This document shows, piece by piece, positions 1 through 7,007 of a stretch of 19,671 nucleotides of DNA. The stretch is from DATDMG01 sp036518955. GTDB lineage: Bacteria > Actinomycetota > Actinomycetes > Actinomycetales > Kineosporiaceae. The notes beneath the pieces were generated by a model, which did no database searches, was not told the origin of the DNA, and saw nothing but the letters and a program-made list of their open reading frames with translations. The first letter of the stretch is position 1; each line of letters begins with the position of its first letter. Location of the stretch: assembly GCA_036518955.1 (NCBI GenBank), contig DATDMG010000242.1:1-19671 (forward strand). Reading direction: 5' to 3'. The translations under genes and the position numbers were made by a program.

Positions 1-242
1 CCCAGCCTCCCCCACATCCGGATCGCCTCCCCCGGCGGGTCCGCCGCGAGCGCGGCGGGGGAGGGCCAGCGCGCCGTCCACTCCCGCCAGGCGGGCAGCA
101 CGCGCGCGACGGGGGTCTGCTGGAGCATCACCTCGCTCACCAGGACCCCCCACGGGCTGCAGCCGGGTTCCCGCCAGGGCAGGTCGCGAGCATGGACGGC
201 GTACCAGGCCAGGGTCGGGTCGTGCAGCGGGTGGGTCGGCAT
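1..242 (-). CDS. mutY: A/G-specific adenine glycosylase MutY, N-terminal part (3' end off the left edge)
   Basis: MutY removes adenine mispaired with 8-oxoguanine in base-excision repair. Only about 80 N-terminal residues are present, running off the left edge with no stop. The reading ARDLPWRE...SPWGVLVSEVMLQQT is the classic MutY/HhH-GPD start, and Glu37 in SEVMLQQT matches the position of the catalytic Glu of the family. The iron-sulfur cluster and C-terminal domain lie outside the window. Start: ATG at 242 is preferred to the in-frame ATG at 251 because a GAGG sequence (252-255) sits 9 nt before 242 but directly abuts 251. The gene lies downstream of disA on the same strand, a common actinobacterial pairing, but a strong hairpin separates them. 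Confidence 0.93.
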   Translation of the reverse strand, partial: MPTHPLHDPTLAWYAVHARDLPWREPGCSPWGVLVSEVMLQQTPVARVLPAWREWTARWPSPAALAADPPGEAIRMWGRL

Positions 243-282
243 CGGTGGCATCCTCGCACGCGGCGGCACCGCCTCAGGCGGG

Positions 283-313
283 CCCGGCCGGAGTCCGCCG
301 GACTCCGGCCGGG
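283..313 (-). terminator. Perfect 14-bp GC-rich hairpin directly after disA stop
   Basis: The arm CCCGGCCGGAGTCC (283-296), a 3-nt loop, and its exact reverse complement (300-313) abut the disA stop codon at 314-316. There is no U-tract on the minus strand, as is usual for actinobacterial terminators. It could end disA transcription or protect its 3' end. The downstream mutY has its own Shine-Dalgarno sequence. Confidence 0.65.
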
Positions 314-1396
314 TCAGACGTACCGCTCGAGGATGCTCGACTCCGCCAGCCTCGACAGGCCCTCGCGGACCGCACGGGCCCGCTGCTCGCCGACGCCCTC
401 GACGGTCATCAGGTCATCGAGGTTCGCGGCCAGCAGCTTCTGGAGGTCTCCGAAGTGGTCGACGAGCCGCTCGACGATGGCGCCGGGCAGCCGGGGGACC
501 TTGTTGAGCAGCCGGTAGCCCTTCGGGCTGACGGCCGCGTCCAGGGCCTCCCCGCCGGTCGAGAACCCCAGCACCCGGGCCACGTTGGTCAGGTCGACCA
601 GGTCGTTGGCCTGGATCTGGGCGAGCTCGTCGAGGACGTCGATCATCATGCGCTCACGCCGCGCGGCCTCGAGGTAGTCGCGGATGACCAACTCACGGTC
701 CGGCCCGACACCGCCGATCAGCTCGTCGAGCTGCAGCGACAGCAGCCGGCCGTCAGTGCCGAGCTCGACGACGTAGTGCGCGATCTCCTCCGAGATGCGT
801 CGAACCATCTCGAGCCGCTGGACCACGATCGACACGTCGCGGACGGTGACCAGATCCTCGATCTCCAGGGCCGACAGCGTGCCGGTCACCTCGTCGAGCC
901 GCGCCTTGTACCGCTCCAGCGTGGCGAGGGCCTGGTTCGCCTTCGCCAGGATCGCGTCGGAGCCCTCCAGCACGTAGCGGCGCCCGCCCACGTACAGGGC
1001 CACGATCCGCATCGACTGGCTGACCGAGATCACCGGGAAGCCGGTCTGCTTGGCCACGCGCTCCGCCGTCCGGTGGCGGGTGCCCGACTCGCTGGTCTCG
1101 ATGGACGAGTTCGGGACCAGCTGGACCGCGGCCCGCGTGATCTTGGTGATCTCACTGTCGGTGACGATCGCGCCGTCCATCTTCGCCAGCTCGCGCAGTC
1201 GGGTGGCGGAGAAACCGACGTCGAGCACGAACCCCCCGGTGCAGACCTCCTCGACCGTCTTGTCGTGGCCGAGGACGATGAGGGCGCCGGTGCGGCCGCG
1301 CAGGATCCGCTCCAGGCCGTCACGCAGCTCGGTGCCGGGAGCGACTGCGGCCAGGGTGGCGCGCAGCAGCTCCTCGGCGGAGCGCTCCTGTGCCAC
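314..1396 (-). CDS. disA: DNA integrity scanning diadenylate cyclase DisA
   Basis: DisA converts two ATP to cyclic di-AMP, and in the known family scans DNA for branched or damaged structures. The 360 residues match the usual family length. The N-terminal DAC domain carries both catalytic signatures, DGA at residues 74-76 (KMDGAIVTD) and RHR at 107-109 (SGTRHRT). A helical spine follows, and a C-terminal helix-hairpin-helix DNA-binding segment (LMTVEGVGEQRARAV) lies around residues 325-340. The start is GTG at 1396, with a GGGGG Shine-Dalgarno-like run about 4 nt upstream. It lies 133 bp downstream of radA on the same strand; this radA-disA order is widespread, and RadA restrains DisA activity in studied bacteria. 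No truncation is seen and all key residues are present. Confidence 0.97.
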   Translation of the reverse strand: MAQERSAEELLRATLAAVAPGTELRDGLERILRGRTGALIVLGHDKTVEEVCTGGFVLDVGFSATRLRELAKMDGAIVTDSEITKITRAAVQLVPNSSIETSESGTRHRTAERVAKQTGFPVISVSQSMRIVALYVGGRRYVLEGSDAILAKANQALATLERYKARLDEVTGTLSALEIEDLVTVRDVSIVVQRLEMVRRISEEIAHYVVELGTDGRLLSLQLDELIGGVGPDRELVIRDYLEAARRERMMIDVLDELAQIQANDLVDLTNVARVLGFSTGGEALDAAVSPKGYRLLNKVPRLPGAIVERLVDHFGDLQKLLAANLDDLMTVEGVGEQRARAVREGLSRLAESSILERYV

Positions 1397-1473
1397 GAGA
1401 CCCCCTGCCGGCTGTACTGGTGCGGACGCGTTGGGTGTCGCGCTGGCGCACCCGTAGATGAGGACATGCAGCT

Positions 1474-1493
1474 ACTCCTGTCCTGCCAGGAGT
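1474..1493. other. 7-bp inverted repeat in the radA-disA gap
   Basis: ACTCCTG (1474-1480), a 6-nt loop and CAGGAGT (1487-1493) lie between radA and disA. It may be a weak hairpin or a protein site. There is no U-tract and I recognise no operator consensus. The rest of the 133-bp gap shows nothing I can name. Confidence 0.3.
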
Positions 1494-1529
1494 GTACTGA
1501 CCGCCGGGCGTGGCCGGGTGTGGTCGCGC

Positions 1530-2972
1530 TCAGCCCAACGCCTCCGAGTGTGCTCCTCCGCCCGCAGGGATGCCCGCCACCAGCGCCCCGGCGAGGTCCG
1601 CGGCCTGGTGGACCGCCATCCCCGCGGGTGCCGATCCGTCACATCCGCGGGGCACGATCGCATGCGTGAACCCGAGCCTCGCGGCCTCTGCCAGCCGGCG
1701 CCCCACCCCCGCGACCTTGCGGACCTCGCCGGCGAGACCCACCTCCCCGATGGCCACCAGCCCGGGACGCAGCGGCTGGTCGACCTGCGCGCTGGCCACC
1801 GCGAGCGCCACCGCCAGGTCGGCCGACGGCTCGCCCAGCCGGACGCCGCCCACCGTCGCCACGTAGGTGTCGTGACCGATCAGGCCGACCCCCACGCGTC
1901 GGTCGAGGACGGCGAGCACCATCGCCACCCGGCTGGAGTCGAGCCCGGACGTCGCCCGGCGAGGGTTCGCCAGCGCGCTGCGCGCCACCAGGGCCTGCAC
2001 CTCCGCGACGAGCGGCCGTCGCCCTTCGAGGGTGACGGTGACCGCGGTGCCGGCGACCGGCGTCTCGTGCCGGGAGAGGAAGAGGCCGCTGGGATCGGTC
2101 AGCCCCACGATCCCCGTCTCGGTGAGGTCGAAGCAGCCGACCTCGTCGGTCGGGCCGTACCGGTTCTTGACCGCCCGGAGCAGGCGCAGCCGGGAGTGCC
2201 GGTCGCCCTCGAACTGGCAGACCACGTCGACCAGGTGCTCCAGCACCCGAGGCCCCGCGATGGTGCCCTCCTTGGTGACGTGACCGACGAGCAGGGTCGC
2301 CATGCCGCGCTCCTTCGCGACCCGGATCAGGCTCGCCGCCACCTCGCGGACCTGCGTCACGTTGCCCGCGGTTCCGTCGACCGCATCGCTGGCCACGGTC
2401 TGCACCGAGTCGACGATGAGCAGGTCGGGGGCGACCGCCTCGACATGCCCGAGCAGGCTGGCCAGATCCGTCTCGGCCGCCAGCAGCAGCCGGGGCCGCA
2501 GCGCCCCGATCCGCTCGGCCCGCAGCCGGACCTGGGCCGCCGACTCCTCGCCGGTCACGTACAGCACCGTGCGCCGGTGGGTCGCGGCGCGTGCCGCGAC
2601 ATCGAGCAGGAGAGTGGACTTGCCCACCCCCGGCTCGCCCGCGAGCAGGACGACGGCGCCGCCGACCACACCTCCGCCGAGCACCCGGTCGAGTTCACCG
2701 ACGCCGGTGGGCCAGGTCGCCGCAGCCTGGGCCGCCACCTCGGCGATCGGCTGCGCCGGCGTGGTGACCGGCCGCGCCACGGTCAGGCCCACCGGGGCGC
2801 CGCCCACCTCCTCGAGGGTGCCCCACTGCTGGCACTCCCCGCACCGGCCGATCCAGCGCGTGGTCGCCCAGCCGCACCCGGAGCACCGGTAGCCGGCCCG
2901 GGCGGCCCGCCCGCCGGCTCGGATCCGGCCCGGTGGCTCGCCGGGACCGGGCTTGCGCGTCGACGTCGTCAT
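1530..2972 (-). CDS. radA: DNA repair/recombination protein RadA (Sms)
   Basis: RadA is a RecA-like, DnaB-type ATPase that drives branch migration in recombinational repair. The 480 residues show, in order: a C4 zinc finger (Cys30, Cys33, Cys44, Cys47), Walker A GEPGVGKST (112-120), Walker B-like LLIVDSVQT (184-192), the RadA-specific KNRYG motif (269-273, KNRFG in most members), and a C-terminal Lon-protease-like domain from about residue 290. The family's Lon-like domain is not an active protease. The start is ATG at 2972. A TAGGTT element ends 6 nt before it and there is no Shine-Dalgarno sequence, so the mRNA is probably leaderless. It is upstream of disA on the same strand and the two are likely co-transcribed. 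Confidence 0.97.
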   Translation of the reverse strand: MTTSTRKPGPGEPPGRIRAGGRAARAGYRCSGCGWATTRWIGRCGECQQWGTLEEVGGAPVGLTVARPVTTPAQPIAEVAAQAAATWPTGVGELDRVLGGGVVGGAVVLLAGEPGVGKSTLLLDVAARAATHRRTVLYVTGEESAAQVRLRAERIGALRPRLLLAAETDLASLLGHVEAVAPDLLIVDSVQTVASDAVDGTAGNVTQVREVAASLIRVAKERGMATLLVGHVTKEGTIAGPRVLEHLVDVVCQFEGDRHSRLRLLRAVKNRYGPTDEVGCFDLTETGIVGLTDPSGLFLSRHETPVAGTAVTVTLEGRRPLVAEVQALVARSALANPRRATSGLDSSRVAMVLAVLDRRVGVGLIGHDTYVATVGGVRLGEPSADLAVALAVASAQVDQPLRPGLVAIGEVGLAGEVRKVAGVGRRLAEAARLGFTHAIVPRGCDGSAPAGMAVHQAADLAGALVAGIPAGGGAHSEALG

Positions 2973-2978
2973 GGCCGA

Positions 2979-2984
2979 AACCTA
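2979..2984 (-). promoter_or_regulatory. Predicted -10 element (TAGGTT) of leaderless radA
   Basis: TAGGTT on the minus strand is followed by 6 nt (TCGGCC) and then the radA ATG, so transcription would begin at or next to the start codon. No clear -35 is visible. The same layout recurs at seven other starts in this window. Confidence 0.55.
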
Positions 2985-3013
2985 GGCGGTACCACCGACA
3001 GGTCCGCCCGCGG

Positions 3014-3030
3014 CGCGGGCCGAGCCCGCG
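3014..3030 (-). terminator. Short GC hairpin between the small membrane gene and radA
   Basis: CGCGGGC (3014-3020), loop CGA, GCCCGCG (3024-3030). It lies 24 nt past the stop of the membrane gene at 3054 and before the radA promoter, so it is placed as a terminator. The stem is short and in GC-rich DNA, so this is tentative. Confidence 0.35.
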
Positions 3031-3053
3031 ACCGGCGCGTCGGGGCAGGGGCG

Positions 3054-3413
3054 TCAGGTCCCGGTGAGCCTGCTGGCGGTGAGGATGGCGCCACCGACGA
3101 TGGTGGCGAACGCCGGGATCCCTCCCATGATCAGGACGGCGGCGTCGTCCCGGCGCCGCCAGAGCACGACGGAGGCGAGGATCATGACGATGGCACCGGC
3201 CACGGTGAAGCCGAACGCGGTCCAGACGTCGCGGGGCGGCGCCGTCTCGGCGCCGGGCGAGACCAGGAGCGCGGGCACGAAGAGCGCGATGAACGCACCC
3301 ACCGCCCAGAGCGCGACCAGCGCGACGGACACCGGGTGCGGGCGGGACCAGCGGATCGGAGGCTGGGCCCGCGCCGGGCTCGCATCCTCCTGCCGGCCGG
3401 ACGGAGTCACCAT
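3054..3413 (-). CDS. Small three-helix membrane protein, function unknown
   Basis: The protein has 119 residues. A charged, Pro-rich N-terminus of about 27 residues is followed by three hydrophobic segments near residues 28-51 (ALVALWAVGAFIALFVPALL), 64-85 and 92-113. An Arg-rich loop after helix 2 (WRRRDD) suggests that loop is cytoplasmic. No catalytic or binding motif is recognised. The start is ATG at 3413 or the adjacent GTG at 3410. The GGAG upstream is only 2 nt from the ATG but 5 nt from the GTG, so GTG may be used. It sits between the methyltransferase gene and radA on the same strand. Codon use and hydrophobic periodicity support it as real, but I cannot assign a family. Confidence 0.75.
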   Translation of the reverse strand: MVTPSGRQEDASPARAQPPIRWSRPHPVSVALVALWAVGAFIALFVPALLVSPGAETAPPRDVWTAFGFTVAGAIVMILASVVLWRRRDDAAVLIMGGIPAFATIVGGAILTASRLTGT

Positions 3414-3497
3414 TGCTCCACGATCAGGTACCGTCGCCGGTTCGTCGAGACGAGCGGGCCCCGCGTGCGCCGAGCGGAGCGCTGCCCGCGGTCTGGG

Positions 3498-4196
3498 TCA
3501 GAACCGGCGCCAGAACAGGTTGACCGCGTAGTCGACCGAGCAGCCGGAGTGCTCGGCGAGGATCTCGTCGGCCAACTGCGGCGCGAATTCGATCCGGACG
3601 ACGGCCTCGAACTCCGCTCGGCCGGCGAACTCCCAGCGGATGTCGAGGGACGCCCGTTGCCAGCCCTGCAGGGACCAGAACCGCTCGATCGTCGCTGGGT
3701 CGTAGCCGCGCAACGCGCGGCGGAACCAGCCGCCGAAGGTGGACCGGCTGGCATCGTTGTCGATCACGAAGGCCACCCCGCCACGCCGGACGACGCGGGC
3801 CAGCTCGCGCAGCCCGGGCTCGCAGCCGGGCCCGAAGAAGTACGCCCAGCGGGCGTGCGCGACGTCGATCGAGGCATCGGCCACGGGCAGCGCCTGTGCG
3901 GTCCCGTCCCGCACCTCGACCTTCGCCAGGCGCTCGGTCCGGCGCCGCGCCAGCGCGCGCAGCGGGGCGTGCGGCTCGACCCCGATCACGCGGGCCGCCT
4001 CGGCCGCGAACCGCGGCAGGTGGAACCCGCTGCCGCAGCCCACGTCGAGCACGTGGGCACCCGCCAGGTCCCGGACGCCGCGCATCGTCGCCTCGATGAC
4101 GCCGTCCGGATCGACGGCGCGGTTCTCCAGCTCATAGACGTCGGGGGAGTTCCAGATGTTCGGGCTGGGGATGACGCCGCGGGCCGCCGCCCCCAC
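3498..4196 (-). CDS. Class I SAM-dependent methyltransferase, substrate unknown
   Basis: The 232 residues form a Rossmann-type methyltransferase. Motif I, VLDVGCGSG, is at residues 49-57, followed by an acidic strand end (VIGVEPHAP), a motif II-like region (GTAQALPVADASIDVAHARWAYFF, acidic DASID) and a post-motif LRELARVVRRGG typical of the UbiE/Methyltransf_11 group. The substrate cannot be told. The start is GTG at 4196, two nt after the stop of the Cys-rich gene upstream (TGA 4201-4199), which implies translational coupling; no separate Shine-Dalgarno is evident. The open frame continues upstream to 4910 but there it only mirrors the Cys-rich gene in another frame. The two proteins may act together, but no shared pathway is visible. 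Confidence 0.9.
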   Translation of the reverse strand: MGAAARGVIPSPNIWNSPDVYELENRAVDPDGVIEATMRGVRDLAGAHVLDVGCGSGFHLPRFAAEAARVIGVEPHAPLRALARRRTERLAKVEVRDGTAQALPVADASIDVAHARWAYFFGPGCEPGLRELARVVRRGGVAFVIDNDASRSTFGGWFRRALRGYDPATIERFWSLQGWQRASLDIRWEFAGRAEFEAVVRIEFAPQLADEILAEHSGCSVDYAVNLFWRRF

Positions 4197-4198
4197 CG

Positions 4199-5047
4199 TC
4201 AGCCGTGCCGGGCCGCGGTCGCCGGGTGCACGCCGAGCGGCAGCAGCCGGCGCGTGCCCACCACCTGCTCGCAGTGCGCGGCGAGGACCTCGTACGCGGG
4301 CCGGCCGATGAGCTCGACGAGCTCGGCGCGCAGCGCCCGGAACACTGGTTCGGACCCGATGTGGGCCGCTGGACTGCCGGTGCAGTACCAGTCCAGGTCG
4401 TGCCCGCCCGCGCCCCAGCCGCGGCGGTCGTACTCGGCGATCGTCACCTCGAGGTAGCTCGTGCCGTCGGGTCGCTCCACGGTCTGGTAGGAGCGGCGCA
4501 GCGGGAGTTGCCAGCAGACGTCCGGCTTGGTGCGCAGCGGCTCGACGCCCTCGGCGAGGGCGAGCACGTGCAGCGCGCAGCCCGAGCCCTCCGCGAACCG
4601 GGCGCCGGACGCGCCGGCGGGGGCGAATCCCGGCCGGTTGTGGAAGATGCAGGCGCCGTCCACCACTCGGGTCTTGCGGGCGCCGTCCTCGTCGGTCTCG
4701 GTCCAGCCGCCGCGGCGGGCCGCCGCCTTGTGCTGCCACTGCTCGGGGGTGAGCCGGCGCACCGCGCGGGTGACCCGCTTCTCGTCGTCCGCGTCGCTGA
4801 AGTGCGCGCCGAGGGTGCAGCAGCCGTCGGTCGGCCGGTCCGCGTAGATGCCCCGGCAGCCCCGGCCGAAGATGCAGGCCCAGGACGACGTGAGCCAGGT
4901 GACGTCGCACCGGAAGACCTGCTCGGCAGCCTGGCCGCCCTCGTCCTCCGGATCGGGGAACTCCAGCCAGGCCCGCAGCGCGTCGAGGGGCACCTCGGGC
5001 CGGTCCGACGCCGGGCCGGGCTGCGCCGACGGGTCTGACGTCACCAT
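4199..5047 (-). CDS. Conserved cysteine-rich protein, Rv0495c-like, function unknown
   Basis: The 282 residues match a conserved actinobacterial family found next to Ppx/GppA (Rv0495c beside Rv0496 in M. tuberculosis). It has ten cysteines: Cys47, 58, 64, 76, 77, 133, 157, 178, 222 and 259. The densest cluster is ACIFGRGC...DGCC (57-77), and ACIF recurs at 132-135. The spacing suggests an iron-sulfur or zinc site, or a redox protein, broadly like YkgJ-type cysteine-cluster proteins; that is inference. The start is ATG at 5047 (GTG at 5044 possible). TACCCT ends 6 nt upstream, implying leaderless mRNA. A longer frame reaching 5212 would overlap the divergent ppx and is rejected. There is no signal peptide and no membrane helix, so it is likely cytoplasmic. 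Confidence 0.88.
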   Translation of the reverse strand: MVTSDPSAQPGPASDRPEVPLDALRAWLEFPDPEDEGGQAAEQVFRCDVTWLTSSWACIFGRGCRGIYADRPTDGCCTLGAHFSDADDEKRVTRAVRRLTPEQWQHKAAARRGGWTETDEDGARKTRVVDGACIFHNRPGFAPAGASGARFAEGSGCALHVLALAEGVEPLRTKPDVCWQLPLRRSYQTVERPDGTSYLEVTIAEYDRRGWGAGGHDLDWYCTGSPAAHIGSEPVFRALRAELVELIGRPAYEVLAAHCEQVVGTRRLLPLGVHPATAARHG

Positions 5048-5089
5048 CCGGCCAGGGTATGCCGGCCGCCTTCGGGTAGCGTCACCGGC
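5048..5089. promoter_or_regulatory. 42-bp divergent leaderless promoter region (Cys-rich gene / ppx)
   Basis: The minus strand carries TACCCT (5059-5054) 6 nt before the ATG at 5047. The plus strand carries TAGCGT (5077-5082) 7 nt before the ATG at 5090. The two -10 elements are about 17 bp apart, so the two promoters must overlap and probably compete. No Shine-Dalgarno fits in either leader. Confidence 0.6.
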
Positions 5090-6070
5090 ATGCGTCTGGG
5101 AGTGCTCGACGTGGGATCGAACACCGTGCACCTGCTGGTCGTGGACGCGCACCCGGGTGCTCGTCCGATGCCCGCGATCTCGCACAAGGTCGAGCTCCAG
5201 CTCGCCCGTCACCTGGACGCCGACGGCCGGGTGACCCGTGAGGGTGCCGACGCGCTGGTGCAGTTCATCTGCTCCTGCCTGGAGGTGGCCGAGGACCGCG
5301 GCGTCGAGCAGCTCCTGGCGTTCGCGACGTCCGCGCTCCGGGAGGCTCCGAACGGCGACCAGGTGCTGGCCCGGGTCCGGGGCGAGACCGGCACCGACCT
5401 GCGGGTGCTGAGCGGTCCCGACGAGGCGGCACTGACCTTCCTGGCGGTGCGGCGCTGGTTCGGCTGGTCCGCGGGGCGGGTGCTGGTGCTGGATATCGGT
5501 GGCGGCTCACTGGAGATCGCTGCCGGGATCGACGAGGCTCCGGACGTCGCGGTGTCCCTGCCGCTCGGGGCCGGCCGGCTGACCCGCGACCGGCTCCCGG
5601 AGGACCCGCCCACGGCCGGCGACGTCCGGGCGGTCCGGCGGTACGTGCGCGCCGAGGTCGCCCGCGTCGTCCGGGACGTCGTCAAGCTCGGTGAGCCCGA
5701 CCTCGCGGTGGGCACCAGCAAGACGTTCCGCTCGCTGGCGCGCATCTGCGGCGCCGTCGCGAGCGACGAGGGCCCCTACGTGCGCCGCAGCCTGCGCCGG
5801 GCCGCGCTCGCCGATCAGCTTCCCCGGCTGGCCGCGATGACGGCGAGGGGCCGCGCCGGGCTGCCGGGCGTCTCGGAGCGGCGGGCCGGCCAACTGCTGG
5901 CCGGGGCCCTGGTGGCGGACGCGGCGATGGACCTGCTCGGGGCCGAGGAGCTGGTGATCTGCCCGTGGGCGCTGCGGGAGGGGATCATCCTGCGGCGCCT
6001 CGACGTGCTCGGCGGGCCGGGGGTGGCTGGCCTCCAACGACGCGGCGCCGACGGGGTGCTGCCCGGTTAG
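5090..6070 (+). CDS. Ppx/GppA family phosphatase (exopolyphosphatase / pppGpp phosphohydrolase)
   Basis: The family hydrolyses terminal phosphate from polyphosphate or converts pppGpp to ppGpp. The 326 residues are a short form lacking the C-terminal HD domain of E. coli Ppx, as in mycobacterial Rv0496. Sugar-kinase/Hsp70-fold signatures are present: phosphate-1 DVGSNTVHLLV (7-17), ATSALREA, a phosphate-2-type DIGGGSLE, and the C-terminal GVSERRAGQLLAGAL and CPWALREGI blocks. Which substrate is preferred cannot be read from the sequence. The start at ATG 5090 fits a leaderless promoter. The stop TAG at 6068-6070 doubles as the first bases of the next gene's -10 element (TAGCCT). Confidence 0.93.
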   Translation: MRLGVLDVGSNTVHLLVVDAHPGARPMPAISHKVELQLARHLDADGRVTREGADALVQFICSCLEVAEDRGVEQLLAFATSALREAPNGDQVLARVRGETGTDLRVLSGPDEAALTFLAVRRWFGWSAGRVLVLDIGGGSLEIAAGIDEAPDVAVSLPLGAGRLTRDRLPEDPPTAGDVRAVRRYVRAEVARVVRDVVKLGEPDLAVGTSKTFRSLARICGAVASDEGPYVRRSLRRAALADQLPRLAAMTARGRAGLPGVSERRAGQLLAGALVADAAMDLLGAEELVICPWALREGIILRRLDVLGGPGVAGLQRRGADGVLPG

Positions 6071-6073
6071 CCT
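6068..6073 (+). promoter_or_regulatory. Predicted -10 (TAGCCT) of the isomerase gene, overlapping the ppx stop
   Basis: TAGCCT starts with the ppx stop codon TAG and ends 6 nt before the ATG at 6080. The isomerase gene could therefore be transcribed independently as leaderless mRNA, although it also lies in line with ppx. Confidence 0.5.
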
Positions 6074-6079
6074 GGGACC

Positions 6080-6988
6080 ATGTCGTTGGAGGACGTCACA
6101 TCGTCCCCGGCTGCTGCCCCGTCGCCGGTCCCGCAGCCCGGGCCCGCGCCCGAGCGCGCGGTGCTGCGGGGGTTGCGCGCGCCGGTCGGGCTGTCCACGG
6201 CGTCCGTGTACCCGTACACCTGCTCGGACGCCTTCGGGATCGCCGCGGACCTCGGGTACGACGGCATCGAGGTGATGGTGTGGACCGACCCGGTCAGCCA
6301 GGACGTCGCCGCGCTGGAGCGGCTGTCGGAGCACTACGGGGTGCCGGTCCTGGCGATCCACGCGCCGACCCTCCTGGTCACCCAGCGGGTGTGGGGCAAG
6401 GAGCCGTGGGTCAAGATCGAACGCTCCTGTCAGATGGCGCGGCAGCTGGGCGCCCGGGCGGTCGTCGTGCACCCCCCTTTCCGGTGGCAGCGCGACTACG
6501 CGGCCGGCTTCGCCGCCGGTGTCGAGCGGCTGAGCGACGCCATGAGTGTGACGATCGCGGTCGAGAACATGTACCCCTGGCGCGCCCGGCAGCGCGAGGT
6601 GCTCGCCTACCTGCCCGGCTGGGACCCGGTGCCCCAGCCGTACCGCAACGTCACGCTGGACCTGTCCCACACCGCGACGGCGGGCGTCTCCGGCCTCACC
6701 GTCGCCGAGGCGCTCGGCGACCGTCTCTCCCACCTGCACCTGGCGGACGGTTCGGGCTCGGCCAAGGACGAGCATCTGGTGCCCGGTCGGGGCGGTCAGC
6801 CCTGCGGCGACGTCCTGGGGCTCCTCGCCGAGCGGGACTGGGACGGCGTGGTCGTCGTCGAGGTGAACACCCGCCGGGCGCGCGGCCGGGCGGAACGGGA
6901 GCGCGACCTCGCCGAGGCCTTGGCGTTCGCCCGGCTGCACCTGGCGGCACCGGCCACCGGGACGGCGAGCGCGGGTGGGCTGCGATGA
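6080..6988 (+). CDS. Sugar phosphate isomerase/epimerase family TIM-barrel protein (Rv0498-like)
   Basis: The 302 residues form an AP-endonuclease-2/xylose-isomerase-like TIM barrel. After a Pro/Ala-rich N-tail of about 30 residues, the barrel starts at PVGLSTASVYPYTCSDAF. Likely metal-ligand strands are HAP (94-96), HPPF (131-134), VENMYPW (161-167, Glu162), LDLSHT (193-198, Asp194), HLHLADG (218-224), DEHLVPGRG (230-238) and EVNTR (261-265). Members may be isomerases, epimerases or endonucleases, and the true substrate is unknown. It keeps the place of Rv0498 next to Ppx. The stop TGA (6986-6988) overlaps an ATG, and the TetR gene begins 19 nt later. Confidence 0.88.
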   Translation: MSLEDVTSSPAAAPSPVPQPGPAPERAVLRGLRAPVGLSTASVYPYTCSDAFGIAADLGYDGIEVMVWTDPVSQDVAALERLSEHYGVPVLAIHAPTLLVTQRVWGKEPWVKIERSCQMARQLGARAVVVHPPFRWQRDYAAGFAAGVERLSDAMSVTIAVENMYPWRARQREVLAYLPGWDPVPQPYRNVTLDLSHTATAGVSGLTVAEALGDRLSHLHLADGSGSAKDEHLVPGRGGQPCGDVLGLLAERDWDGVVVVEVNTRRARGRAERERDLAEALAFARLHLAAPATGTASAGGLR

Positions 6989-7007
6989 GCCGGGGGAGGC
7001 GGGCGCC

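Noticed and set aside
245..1669. A 474-codon open frame on the plus strand
   Set aside because: Antisense to disA, which has complete catalytic motifs; the composition is that of a shadow frame.
1458..4457. A 999-codon open frame on the plus strand
   Set aside because: It runs antisense across radA, the membrane gene and the methyltransferase. The translation is Arg/Gly/Pro/Ala-rich with no domain; such mirror frames are expected opposite GC-rich codon positions.
4197..4910. N-terminal extension of the methyltransferase frame up to 4910
   Set aside because: This part is the Cys-rich gene read in another frame; the real protein starts at GTG 4196, just after that gene's stop.
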